The notes under the pieces are model-generated. The model searched no databases and was not told where the DNA came from. It was given only the letters and a program-made list of their open reading frames with translations. From positions 1-38,414 of the forward strand of contig CAYNST010000024.1 in assembly GCA_964399955.1 (NCBI GenBank): a stretch of 38,414 bases of DNA. Reading direction: 5' to 3'. Both the position numbers and the translations under genes were made by a program. Positions 8,263-17,209 of this stretch are shown here, piece by piece; the stretch's first letter is position 1, and each line of letters begins with the position of its first letter. Source of the DNA: CAYNST01 sp964399955 (GTDB taxonomy: Bacteria > Pseudomonadota > Gammaproteobacteria > Pseudomonadales > Cellvibrionaceae).

Positions 8263-9891
8263 TTGGCTTCTTCATCAAACCCCTCACTCAAACCCGCTCG
8301 TGTCATCTCCCCAGTGTGGATTATTCCGCTGGTGGCCCTGCTGGTAGGTGGCTGGCTGTCTGTGCAGGGCTGGCAGGCCCGTGGTGTCGAAGTTGAACTG
8401 GTATTTGAGAATGCCAGCGGCATTGAGGTGGGCAAAACTGAAATTCGCCTGAAGGACGTGCCGGTGGGCCGGGTTACAGGAGTGCGCCTCAACAGCGATT
8501 TAAGCAAGGTGCACGTGTTTGCCGCCATTGACCGCAACCTGAGCCGCCATGTTGGCGAAAACACACGGTTTTGGCTGGTCAGCCCGCGGGTCAGCGCCAG
8601 CGGCATCTCCAATCTGGGCACTTTGATCTCCGGTGTCTTCATTGTCATGGACCCCGGCAAACCGGGGGCATCGGCCTCGGTGTTTGAGGCTCTACCGGAG
8701 CCGCCACCGTTCAAATCCGACGATTTGGGCACGCAATTCATTCTCACGGCGGAAACACTGGGGTCCATTGGCGTGGGGTCTCCGGTGTACTACAAACAGC
8801 TCAAAGTGGGGGAGGTGACAGGCTATCGTCTGGGGCAGCGCGGCGATTACGTGGAGGTACGCGTTTTCATCGAGGCGCCACACGATCGTCTGGTTCTGAC
8901 CCGCAGCCGTTTCTGGAACGTCAGTGGCTTTGATGTCAGCATCGGCGCGGACGGCCTGAAGGCGCAGATGGCCTCGGTGGCATCACTGATCAGTGGCGGC
9001 ATTGCCTTTGAAAACGTGGTGGGCTTTGAAGCGCCGCAGAAAGCGGAGGGCGATCACGTATTTTTTCTTTATGACGACCGCGCCTCGGTCATGGAGGAGC
9101 GCTATAACCTCAAGTACTTCTACCGGCTGCGCTTCAGCCATTCGGTGCGCGGCCTGAGCGTCGGCGCGCCGGTGGAGTTTCGCGGCCTGAAAGTGGGCGT
9201 GGTGGAAGACATTGTGCTGAATTCGGTGGCCGATGCGCCGCAAAGTCTGCACGTCTATATCAGCCTGGAGCCGCAAAGGCTGGACGCTGACGTCAAGCCC
9301 TCGCGCGACGACTTTGACAGCATGTTTGCCGATCTGGTGGACCGTGGGCTGCGCGCCCAGCTGAAGACCGGCAGCCTGCTGACCGGCAGCAAATACATTG
9401 ACCTGCTGTTTCCGCCTGAAGTCGCAGCCGGGCAGTTGGTGCGCAGCGAGCACTATTCCGAGATCCCAACCCTGGATCACCCCATGGATCAACTGGATCA
9501 GCAGGTCGCCGACATTGCCGCACAGGTGAATCAGATTCCACTGGCGGAGCTGGGGCAGGAGCTAACCCGCACCCTGGCCAGTCTCAGCAATATACTGGCG
9601 GTGCTCGACGAGTCACAGACGGCGCAGAAGCTTGACGCGACCTTGCACAATGTCAGCTTGGCCAGCGAGCAACTGGATGCCACCATGGGCGAATTGCAAA
9701 AGTCTTTGGCGCAAATGACGGTGACACTCCAGTCTGTGGATGCGTCTCTGGCGCCGGATTCAGCCACTCAGTACGAGCTGACCGAAACCTTGCAGTCGGT
9801 GCGCCAGGCAGCGGAATCCCTGCGCTCCTTGACCAACACGCTGAACCGTAAACCCAACGCGTTGATCTTTGGCCGCGGCAGCAAGGAATGA
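8263..9891 (+). CDS. pqiB: Intermembrane transport protein PqiB (MCE family)
   Basis: Periplasm-spanning MCE protein anchored by one N-terminal helix (IIPLVALLVGGWLSV, roughly residues 18-32). Three MCE modules can be picked out by their recurring cores: IEVGKTEIRLKDVPVGRVTGV, GSPVYYKQLKVGEVTGY and GAPVEFRGLKVGVVEDIV. A C-terminal helical/coiled-coil region of about 110 residues follows. PqiB hexamers form a needle that carries lipid between the membranes. I use TTG 8263 because AAGGAAA (8251-8257) is well placed and the product then starts MASSSNP at a natural family length (542 aa); the frame is open back to 8158 inside pqiA. No pqiC lipoprotein gene follows. Confidence 0.92.
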   Translation: MASSSNPSLKPARVISPVWIIPLVALLVGGWLSVQGWQARGVEVELVFENASGIEVGKTEIRLKDVPVGRVTGVRLNSDLSKVHVFAAIDRNLSRHVGENTRFWLVSPRVSASGISNLGTLISGVFIVMDPGKPGASASVFEALPEPPPFKSDDLGTQFILTAETLGSIGVGSPVYYKQLKVGEVTGYRLGQRGDYVEVRVFIEAPHDRLVLTRSRFWNVSGFDVSIGADGLKAQMASVASLISGGIAFENVVGFEAPQKAEGDHVFFLYDDRASVMEERYNLKYFYRLRFSHSVRGLSVGAPVEFRGLKVGVVEDIVLNSVADAPQSLHVYISLEPQRLDADVKPSRDDFDSMFADLVDRGLRAQLKTGSLLTGSKYIDLLFPPEVAAGQLVRSEHYSEIPTLDHPMDQLDQQVADIAAQVNQIPLAELGQELTRTLASLSNILAVLDESQTAQKLDATLHNVSLASEQLDATMGELQKSLAQMTVTLQSVDASLAPDSATQYELTETLQSVRQAAESLRSLTNTLNRKPNALIFGRGSKE

Positions 9892-10061
9892 TGGGCGCAG
9901 ATGAAAGGCCAGGGGCCATGCCACCGAGAACTAAAGCTAAATCCGGCTCGCGGGCGTAAGGATACTTGCTTTGACCGCGACGCAGGAGCGCTGCCCGTCC
10001 TGCACTCGCGGTCCCCACTTCCCTGACCCCCTATCACCGCCCGACCTTTTGGAGGCCCGTC

Positions 10062-12740
10062 ATGGTCGACAGTTTTTCCGCTAAATCCTCATTGCAAGTC
10101 GGCAACCGGCAGTTCAAGTACTTCAGTCTGCAGGCGCTGTCCGATGAATGCGATCTGGCGCGAATGCCTTTCAGCCTGAAGATCCTGCTGGAAAACCTGC
10201 TGCGCAAAGAAGACGGCAAAACCGTCACGCGGGACGATATCCTGGCCCTTTGCCGCTGGAGCGCCGAGGGGACCGCCGCCAGCCAAATCAACTACACACC
10301 GGCGCGGGTTATTCTGCAGGATTTCACCGGTGTGCCTGCGGTGGTTGACTTGGCGGCGATGCGCACGGCGGTGGAGCAGCTGGGTGGCGACCCCGCCACC
10401 ATCAACCCCCTGGGCCGGGTGGATCTGGTTATCGACCACTCGGTGATGGTGGACTACTTTGGAAGCGCGGATTCAATGAGGAAAAACATTGAAAAGGAGT
10501 TCGAGCGCAACGGCGAGCGCTACCAGTTCTTGCGCTGGGGCCAGGGTGCGTTTGACAACTTCCGCGTCGTGCCGCCGGGCACGGGCATAGTGCACCAGGT
10601 GAATCTGGAGTACCTGGCGGAGGTGGTCTCCACGGAAGAACGCAATGGCGAGACCTACCTGATCCCCGACACACTGGTGGGGACAGACTCCCATACCACC
10701 ATGATCAACGGCCTGGGTGTTCTCGGCTGGGGCGTGGGGGGCATAGAGGCCGAGGCGGCCATGTTGGGGCAGGCGGTGTCCATGGTGTTGCCGGAGGTGG
10801 TAGGTTTTGAGCTGACCGGCAAGTTGCCAGCCGGTACCACGGCGACGGACCTGGTGTTGACGGTCACGCAGATGCTGCGCCAAAAAGGCGTAGTGGGCAA
10901 ATTTGTCGAATTTTACGGCACCGGCCTCAGTGCATTGCCATTGGCGGATCGCGCCACTATCGCCAACATGGCGCCGGAGTACGGTGCTACCTGCGGCATC
11001 TTCCCCATCGACCGGGAAACCCTGCGCTATCTGCAGCTTACCGGGCGCAGCGAAGAGCAGATCGAGCGGGTGGAGGCCTATGCCCGGGCCCAAGGTATGT
11101 GGCGCGACGACGACTCGCCGGCGGCCAGCTACAGCGACTCCCTGAGTTTGGACTTGAGTACCGTGGTGCCCTCCATCGCCGGGCCGAAGCGGCCACAGGA
11201 TCGCATCAACCTGTCTGCCGCCCGCGCGTCCTTTCAGTCGGTACTGCAAGAGCATACCGGTCAGGCCACCGAGCAGGACAACGACGCAGGCCAGTTGGTC
11301 TGCTGGCAGGATCAGGAGTTCATGCTCAACCACGGTGATGTGGTCATTGCGGCCATTACCTCCTGCACCAATACCTCCAACCCGGCGGTGCTGATAGCGG
11401 CGGGCCTGCTGGCTCGCAACGCGCGTGCGCGCGGGTTGCAAGTAAAGCCTTGGGTAAAAACCAGTTTTGCTCCCGGCTCTCAGGTAGTGCCCGCTTATCT
11501 CAAACAGGCAGAGCTGATGACATCCCTGGAGGAACTGGGCTTTAATATTGTCGGTTTTGGTTGCACTACCTGCATAGGCAATTCCGGCCCACTGGCCGAG
11601 CCCATTTCGGCAGCCATCCGCGACGGCAAGCTGTTGGTCAGCAGCGTGCTGTCCGGCAACCGCAATTTTGAAGGCCGTATACATCAGGAAGTGCCCACCA
11701 ACTATCTGGCTTCTCCACCGCTGGTGGTGGCTTACGCCTTGGCCGGCACCATGAACTTTGACATGGATCGCGACCCCCTGGGTACAGATACCAACGGCGA
11801 GCCGGTCTTTTTGAAAGACCTCTGGCCCAGCCAGCAGGAAGTGAGCGACACCATTGCGCGCAGCATCTCGGCCCAACTGTATCGCAGTAAATACGCAGAC
11901 GTTTTTGCCGGTGAACCGGTGTGGCAAAGTTTGCCCACGCCGGAGGGGGTGCTTTATTCCTGGCCGGAATCAACCTACATCAAGCAACCCAGTTTTTTCG
12001 CCGAGATGACCCGTGAACTGCCCCCGGAGCGGCCCATTGTCGATGCACGCTGCCTGGTCATGGTGGGTGACTCCATCACCACTGATCATATCTCGCCGGC
12101 CGGCGCCATCCGCGCCGACAGCCCGGCCGGGCGTTACCTGATCAACTACGGTGTGGAGCCATTGGACTTCAACAGCTACGGCTCACGCCGAGGTAACCAC
12201 GAGGTCATGGTGCGCGGCACCTTTGCCAATGTGCGCCTGCGCAACCAGCTGGCGCCCGGCACCCAGGGTGGCTTCACCACCCATTTCCCCTCCGGTGATG
12301 TGCTAAGCATTTTTGACGGCTCCATGCGTTACCAAAAGGAGGATGTGCCTCTTATTGTTCTGGCCGGCAAGGAATACGGCACCGGTTCCAGTCGCGACTG
12401 GGCGGCCAAGGGCACAAGCCTTTTGGGCATCAAGGCGGTGATCGCCGAGAGCTTCGAGCGCATTCACCGCTCCAACCTGGTTGGCTTCGGTATACTGCCA
12501 CTGCAGTTTATGCCCGGGCAGACGGCCGAGTCCCTGGGGTTGAAAGGCGACGAATATTTTGACCTGCCATCCACCCTGGGCCAGCCAAGCGAACTGACCG
12601 TGAGCGCCCGCAGCGCCGACGGTAAAAACGCCCGCGAGTTCACCGTGCAGGTGCGCATAGACACCGCAGTAGAGTGGGACTACTACCGCCACGGGGGCAT
12701 TCTGCATTACGTGTTGCGGCAGTTGGCCGGCGCTGCCTGA
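10062..12740 (+). CDS. acnA: Aconitate hydratase A
   Basis: Interconverts citrate and isocitrate using a 4Fe-4S cluster; cytoplasmic TCA enzyme of the AcnA/IRP1 type. The 892 residues are the usual length. Cluster ligands are C435 (ITSCTNTSNP), C501 and C504 (GFGCTTCIGNSGP). The substrate-binding region VGTDSHTTMINGLGVLGWGVGGIEAE is in the N-terminal half, and the swivel domain carries GDSITTDHISPAGAI and GKEYGTGSSRDWAAKG. A strong GGAGG lies at 10051-10055. The gene is separated from pqiB by about 170 bases and converges with fumC. Confidence 0.97.
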   Translation: MVDSFSAKSSLQVGNRQFKYFSLQALSDECDLARMPFSLKILLENLLRKEDGKTVTRDDILALCRWSAEGTAASQINYTPARVILQDFTGVPAVVDLAAMRTAVEQLGGDPATINPLGRVDLVIDHSVMVDYFGSADSMRKNIEKEFERNGERYQFLRWGQGAFDNFRVVPPGTGIVHQVNLEYLAEVVSTEERNGETYLIPDTLVGTDSHTTMINGLGVLGWGVGGIEAEAAMLGQAVSMVLPEVVGFELTGKLPAGTTATDLVLTVTQMLRQKGVVGKFVEFYGTGLSALPLADRATIANMAPEYGATCGIFPIDRETLRYLQLTGRSEEQIERVEAYARAQGMWRDDDSPAASYSDSLSLDLSTVVPSIAGPKRPQDRINLSAARASFQSVLQEHTGQATEQDNDAGQLVCWQDQEFMLNHGDVVIAAITSCTNTSNPAVLIAAGLLARNARARGLQVKPWVKTSFAPGSQVVPAYLKQAELMTSLEELGFNIVGFGCTTCIGNSGPLAEPISAAIRDGKLLVSSVLSGNRNFEGRIHQEVPTNYLASPPLVVAYALAGTMNFDMDRDPLGTDTNGEPVFLKDLWPSQQEVSDTIARSISAQLYRSKYADVFAGEPVWQSLPTPEGVLYSWPESTYIKQPSFFAEMTRELPPERPIVDARCLVMVGDSITTDHISPAGAIRADSPAGRYLINYGVEPLDFNSYGSRRGNHEVMVRGTFANVRLRNQLAPGTQGGFTTHFPSGDVLSIFDGSMRYQKEDVPLIVLAGKEYGTGSSRDWAAKGTSLLGIKAVIAESFERIHRSNLVGFGILPLQFMPGQTAESLGLKGDEYFDLPSTLGQPSELTVSARSADGKNAREFTVQVRIDTAVEWDYYRHGGILHYVLRQLAGAA

Positions 12741-12764
12741 CCAACGGCAGTGGGAAGCGACTGA

Positions 12765-12784
12765 CGCCTGGCAGGAGCCAGGCG
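12765..12784. terminator. Hairpin between convergent acnA and fumC
   Basis: CGCCTGGC (12765-12772) and GCCAGGCG (12777-12784) form a perfect 8-bp stem with an AGGA loop, in the 48-base gap between the two convergent stop codons. Neither side has a good T-run, so it may be a weak or Rho-assisted bidirectional terminator. Confidence 0.5.
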
Positions 12785-12788
12785 CTGA

Positions 12789-14177
12789 TCAGCCTTTGCC
12801 CAGCATCTTGCGTGGGTCCAGCAGGTTGTCCACTTCTTGTTCAGTGACTAATTGACGCTCCAGCAAAACCTGCTTCAACGTCTTGTTCTGATCAAAGGCC
12901 TGCTTGGCAACGGAGGCTGCACAGTCGTAGCCCAGTTGGGGTGACAGGGCGGTTACCAGCATCAAACTCTGCTCTGCGTGGCGGTCGATCGCCGCCTGAT
13001 TGGCCTCTATCCCGCGCGCGCAGCGCAAATCAAAGCTTGTCAGCGCATCTCCAAGCAGCCGGATGGATCGCAAAATATTGTGAATGATCAAGGGCTTAAA
13101 AACGTTCAGCTGCAGGTGCGCCTGACTGGCGCCAACCGTCACCGCAGCATCATTGCCAATCACCTGGGCGGCCACCATCGTCAGGGCTTCAATCTGCGTT
13201 GGGTTGACCTTGCCCGGCATGATGGAGCTGCCGGGTTCATTGGCGGGCAGGGTAATCTCTGCCAAACCACAGCGCGGCCCGCTGGCCAACAGGCGCAGAT
13301 TGTTGCCAATGACCAGGCCAACGCAGGCGGTCTGCTTCAAGTGGCCGCTGAATCCGAGTAAGGCATCGTGGCTGGACAGGGCGGCAAACTTGTTGACGGC
13401 GCTGGTAAACGGCAGTTGCGTCTGCTCGGCAATGGCCTGAGCTACGGCGTCAGCCCAGCCTTCCGGGGCGTTGATGCCCGTGCCCACCGCAGTGCCACCC
13501 AAAGCCAGCGGCAAGAGTGAGTCCGCCGAGCGGTCCAGTTGCTCCATGGCGTATTCGATTTGGGCGCTGTATCCAGAAAATTCCTGCCCCAGAGTCATGG
13601 GCGTGGCATCCATCATGTGCGTGCGACCAATTTTGACCACATCGGCAAAGTCCTCGGCCTTCTGCCTGAAAGTCTGAAGCACCGCCTGGAGTGCTGGCCG
13701 CAGCTGCTCGCGGTAGCCGATTACGGTAGCTATGTGCATGGCCGTTGGGAACACATCGTTGGAGGACTGTGAGCAATTGACATGGTCGTTGGGGTGCACG
13801 GGGGTGTTGCGGCCAAGGGGCGCCCCGGAGAACTGATTGGCGCGATTGGCCAGCACCTCATTCATATTCATATTGCTTTGTGTGCCGCTGCCGGTTTGCC
13901 AGACGGCCAGGGGAAACTGGTCGTACAGTTTGCCCGCCAGCACCTCCTCTGCGGCCTGAATGATCAGTGAAGTTATTGGCTCGGGTAGAGTGCCCAGGCG
14001 TTGATTGCACCTTGCAGCAGCCAGCTTGACAATGGCCAGGGCCCGTATGAAGGTGCTGTCAAATTGATCGTCACCAATAGGAAAATTCATTAGCGAGCGC
14101 TGGGTTTGCGGCCCCCAGTATTGATCTGCGGGTACTTTCACCTCACCCAGGGAGTCGTGATCGGTCCGGTATTGCAT
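12789..14177 (-). CDS. fumC: Fumarate hydratase class II
   Basis: Iron-independent fumarase converting fumarate to malate in the TCA cycle; homotetramer of the aspartase/fumarase superfamily. The 462 residues include GSGTQSNMNMNEVLANRA (about 104-121), the HPNDHVNCSQSSNDVFPTAMH region, IGRTHMMDATPMTLGQEF, and the signature loop GSSIMPGKVNP near residue 316. The length and signature fit FumC better than AspA. ATG 14177 follows a CGGAG ribosome binding site. It lies convergent to acnA, putting two TCA enzymes side by side in opposite orientation. Confidence 0.94.
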   Translation of the reverse strand: MQYRTDHDSLGEVKVPADQYWGPQTQRSLMNFPIGDDQFDSTFIRALAIVKLAAARCNQRLGTLPEPITSLIIQAAEEVLAGKLYDQFPLAVWQTGSGTQSNMNMNEVLANRANQFSGAPLGRNTPVHPNDHVNCSQSSNDVFPTAMHIATVIGYREQLRPALQAVLQTFRQKAEDFADVVKIGRTHMMDATPMTLGQEFSGYSAQIEYAMEQLDRSADSLLPLALGGTAVGTGINAPEGWADAVAQAIAEQTQLPFTSAVNKFAALSSHDALLGFSGHLKQTACVGLVIGNNLRLLASGPRCGLAEITLPANEPGSSIMPGKVNPTQIEALTMVAAQVIGNDAAVTVGASQAHLQLNVFKPLIIHNILRSIRLLGDALTSFDLRCARGIEANQAAIDRHAEQSLMLVTALSPQLGYDCAASVAKQAFDQNKTLKQVLLERQLVTEQEVDNLLDPRKMLGKG

Positions 14178-14452
14178 GGGATGCTCCGCCTGCCGTTAGC
14201 TTAAGGATGTGTCACCACTGAGCTCACGCGTAAAGGGCCATTTTTGAAAGCGGCTATGGGCACATTCGGGCGTGAGCTGAATCGTTGCGTGGATGCGGGC
14301 GCCTAGTTTGACGCAAGTGCAAGCTATTACGAGTGCAGTCGCCGGTTTGGCTTGCTCAGCCAGGCGCGCAAGATACAGGCAGATGCTCAGGCCTCACCGC
14401 CAGTCAGTGGGCAGTACCGGTGGCTGAGGCGGCGGTTGGGTGAATCCTAGAC

Positions 14453-16111
14453 TCAGAGCACCGACCATACACCGGTATTGAAGGCGTAAACAAAAAGCAG
14501 CGCGTTAGTGATGGCGTGCGCAAGAATGGCGTCACCTATATGATGGCTGCGCAGCCGCACCAGCGCGTAAATTGCACCTGCAACTGTGCCGGCCAGCCAG
14601 GCCCCGTGCAGCACACCAAAAGCCAGGGACGACAGCGCAATAGCAAACACGGATACCGGCAGTGGGCCGCGGGTTATAACGTCTATTTTGGAGAGCCGGC
14701 AGAGCATATAGCCCCTAAAGGCCAACTCTTCGGCGATGGGTACGGTCACTGCGCTGCCTATGAAGCGAAAAACCAGCCACAGCAGGGCCCAGCCGGCTGC
14801 GGTCCCGTCGAGACTGGCCTGGAATGCCGTGTCAGCCTCTGGCGAGCGGCCCAGCATCAGCGCCCAAATGATGGCGACCGCCACCCCGGCCAGCAGCGCT
14901 TCCACTTTAGGGCGGTAGGGCAGCAGCTGCAAATGGGGCCAGACAAAGACCAGAGCCGCAGCAACGGCGATCACCCGCAAGGGATAAAACCAGTCAAAGC
15001 CGGCGGAGAAGGCCGCCGTGATCAGGGCGGCCGCCAGCAGGGTTACCATAGGAACCAACGTGGCAATTGGCAAATTCAGCTCGGAAACTTGAGCTTCCTG
15101 AACGGGTTTTATTTCCATACGGGCAAAAAAGCGGTTGTTGCCAGCCAACCACAGCAACACCAGCGAGGTGCCAATGAAGGCGATCCACCCCGCCTGTGAG
15201 TGAAACCCACCCACTGCCACATCCGGCGACCAGTGATGGCCAATAATGATCAGTACCGCGATGCGCACCACATTCAGCAGCCAGATGACCAGAGCGCCTA
15301 TGGGAAACAGCAGCAGCGCCTGGGGAAAACGCATTTTTTCCCGGTTGATGAACAGATACACGGCTACAAAGGCGCAAACCAGCCCAACCCCTTCGTAGCC
15401 GGAGCAGGCCGGAGCAATATTCACCAGAAAATCGCCCAGCCCCAGTATCTTGTCGTCCGGATAGACCACCATCAGGTCGCCTTGCAGGACATGCAACAAC
15501 AGGGCCGAGAGCACGAACGTCAGCTCACTCATGGGGCCCCAGAGTTCGCGTGTATACATGGCCAACAGCCATACCGCCAGGCCTACTCCCAGCGCCAGAC
15601 CCAGTAGACGGTAGTTCTGGGTGAAAAAGTGGCGGTAGAAGCGGAGCGGTGCCGCCATCAGCGCTGCGAACACCACCGTAGAGAATGCCGACAGCAGCCA
15701 AAGCGCAAACAGGTAGTGGGGCAGGTTCACAGCCTCTGCGGGCTGCGAGAAGATGCGCGCGCTGAGCAGCAGCAGAACGGCGGCGCTGACTAGATGGGGA
15801 AGCGCATAAATGGCAAACTGGCGCCAGGATGTGGCTGCCACAAGTTCTGCCCAAAGACTGGCCAGGCGGTCTTTCAGCAACAGCCCGGCCAGCACCAGGG
15901 TGACGACGATGATTTTCAGCGCGTCTCCCAGATGCCCAAACGCCCAGCGCCACCCGTGCAAATCGCCCTGCATGATCAGGCCAAAAGCATCAAAAGTCTG
16001 GCTGAGGTAAAGACCCTCCAGCGCCAGCAGCAGGAAGCTGATAACAGGTACAATAAAAAGGTTGCGCACGGGCTCGCTCGGCTTGAAGTGAATGAAGGTT
16101 ATCCGACGCAC
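14453..16111 (-). CDS. Exosortase E / CPBP-family protease fusion (VPEID-CTERM system)
   Basis: Polytopic inner-membrane transpeptidase/protease expected to recognise the VPEID-CTERM tail of its target. The 552 residues contain a transmembrane exosortase part (about 1-325) with the Cys-Arg-His triad C236 (APACSGYEG), R283 (NVVRIAV) and H304 (FHSQAGW). A second membrane part (about 345-552) has the CPBP/CAAX-protease motifs EELAFRGY (E461, E462, R466), FGVLHG (H502) and H532 with N536. This fusion is the known exosortase E architecture. The start appears to be GTG 16111. The target gene lies 228 bases upstream on the same strand, with a strong terminator between them. Confidence 0.9.
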   Translation of the reverse strand: MRRITFIHFKPSEPVRNLFIVPVISFLLLALEGLYLSQTFDAFGLIMQGDLHGWRWAFGHLGDALKIIVVTLVLAGLLLKDRLASLWAELVAATSWRQFAIYALPHLVSAAVLLLLSARIFSQPAEAVNLPHYLFALWLLSAFSTVVFAALMAAPLRFYRHFFTQNYRLLGLALGVGLAVWLLAMYTRELWGPMSELTFVLSALLLHVLQGDLMVVYPDDKILGLGDFLVNIAPACSGYEGVGLVCAFVAVYLFINREKMRFPQALLLFPIGALVIWLLNVVRIAVLIIIGHHWSPDVAVGGFHSQAGWIAFIGTSLVLLWLAGNNRFFARMEIKPVQEAQVSELNLPIATLVPMVTLLAAALITAAFSAGFDWFYPLRVIAVAAALVFVWPHLQLLPYRPKVEALLAGVAVAIIWALMLGRSPEADTAFQASLDGTAAGWALLWLVFRFIGSAVTVPIAEELAFRGYMLCRLSKIDVITRGPLPVSVFAIALSSLAFGVLHGAWLAGTVAGAIYALVRLRSHHIGDAILAHAITNALLFVYAFNTGVWSVL

Positions 16112-16266
16112 AATTCAATCTGCTCATAACTGCGGCCAAAACTGGCCGCTGCAACGGGTAAAACCGCATTTTTTTGCTTGCGCTCTACTCATTCAAACGC
16201 AGCACAAACAGTTACGGGAGGCGCTGAATACTTGCCGGGTATCTTGAGTATAGGCAGGCCAAAAAG

Positions 16267-16299
16267 AAAAGCCCCTGGAAGTGGCTTCCAAGGGCTTTT
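16267..16299 (-). terminator. Intrinsic terminator of the VPEID-CTERM gene
   Basis: Inverted repeat with arms 16267-16281 and 16285-16299 (AAAAGCCCCTGGAAG against CTTCCAAGGGCTTTT) around a 3-base loop. On the minus strand the second arm runs into a TTTTC-TTTTT tract, so it is a strong intrinsic terminator for the upstream small gene. It should leave the downstream exosortase gene expressed from its own promoter or only by read-through. Confidence 0.85.
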
Positions 16300-16339
16300 A
16301 CAGAGTATTCAGACAAGCACGGCAGGCCGGCTGCTAGTC

Positions 16340-16624
16340 TCAGGCCTGACGCTTGCGGCGGCGTTCGCGGGAAATGGACAGCAGGCCGCCCATCAGTGCC
16401 AGGGCCAGTGCTGCACCGGCTGCGTCAATTTCAGGAACTTCATGCGCCGGGGTAGGAGGCGTCACAGGCGTGGTTGGGTTGACAGGCTGTTGTGCTGGCT
16501 GGCACTTATAAGCAAAGTATTTGCAGAAAAAATTCATCTTATGCGCACCAAAAGTTGCATGGCTTGGCATGGAGATGGCGCTCAGCGTGACGGCTAGGCC
16601 AAGTGCAGCAAATATCTTTTTCAT
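16340..16624 (-). CDS. VPEID-CTERM domain protein (exosortase E target)
   Basis: A 94-residue exported protein with three parts. An N-terminal signal peptide ends near SHA (residues 21-23). A very short mature region has two Cys (34 and 41) and a Pro/Thr/Gln-rich spacer (about 42-61). A C-terminal sorting signal follows: VPEID at 63-67, a hydrophobic helix to about residue 84, then the basic tail RERRRKRQA. This tripartite signal is the hallmark of exosortase substrates, and VPEID specifies exosortase E. The GAGGA ribosome binding site is well placed. The mature product is only about 40 residues, so it is probably a small surface peptide or anchor. Its biological role is unknown. Confidence 0.92.
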   Translation of the reverse strand: MKKIFAALGLAVTLSAISMPSHATFGAHKMNFFCKYFAYKCQPAQQPVNPTTPVTPPTPAHEVPEIDAAGAALALALMGGLLSISRERRRKRQA

Positions 16625-16810
16625 TTTGATTCCTCAAGCTAGTTATTGTTCTCGTCCAACCCCTCGCGGGAAGGGTGCCCGACTGCGAACGTCACTTTGC
16701 ACTAACCTTGCCAGATCATAAAAAACGGTATGAATCAGGGGGTTACAGAACAGTATAGTTGGTCATTATTTGTTCGCTGTAAAAATGACCGACATGGCCC
16801 CGCGCCGAAT

Positions 16811-17089
16811 TCACTGGTTGTTTTCAGGGTCAGCCTGATCCGCGTGTTTTTCCCGCTCTTTGCGGTCCGCGTGCTGCCTGGGCCCCTCTTTGTCCATCCG
16901 GTCGAGTTCTTTCTTGTAACCTTCCATGTCCTCCCAGTCGTGGGCAGTGCCCGCGTTCAGTCGCTCGGGGTGCTCCGCCCGCTCACGTGCGTTCTCCTGC
17001 AGTGTATGCTCTTTGCGATCATCGCCTTCAGTGCCTTCAGATTGCTTGTTGCGTCGCTCGTGCTCACGCAGATAGTCAGATGCCTTCAT
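16811..17089 (-). CDS. Hydrophilic, highly charged 92-aa protein
   Basis: The product is almost entirely polar: rich in Glu, Asp, Lys, Arg, Gln, Asn and His, with no hydrophobic core, one Trp and no Cys. It begins MKASDYLREHERRNKQ. A near-perfect AGGAGGAG Shine-Dalgarno lies about six bases upstream of ATG 17089, which argues strongly that it is translated. I do not recognise a family. The composition resembles hydrophilin-type or disordered stress proteins, which is an inference. It stands alone between the VPEID-CTERM gene and the DUF3301 gene. Confidence 0.7.
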   Translation of the reverse strand: MKASDYLREHERRNKQSEGTEGDDRKEHTLQENARERAEHPERLNAGTAHDWEDMEGYKKELDRMDKEGPRQHADRKEREKHADQADPENNQ

Positions 17090-17209
17090 GAAAACTCCTC
17101 CTGGCCTTGGTGTGGCCTTGATAGATGGTGGATCACTGTAATCAACTTGGGTTCGTATTTCGGCCGATGGCTGCCCCGGCCCGCTGCTGCCAGAGCGGCT
17201 TGGGGCGTC

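Noticed and set aside
9892..10061. A pqiC gene after pqiB
   Set aside because: The gap is only 170 bases and contains no signal peptide, lipobox or open frame of the needed length.
10473..11927. A 484-codon open frame on the minus strand
   Set aside because: It lies wholly inside acnA, has no recognisable domain, and its composition is what a GC-rich antisense frame gives.
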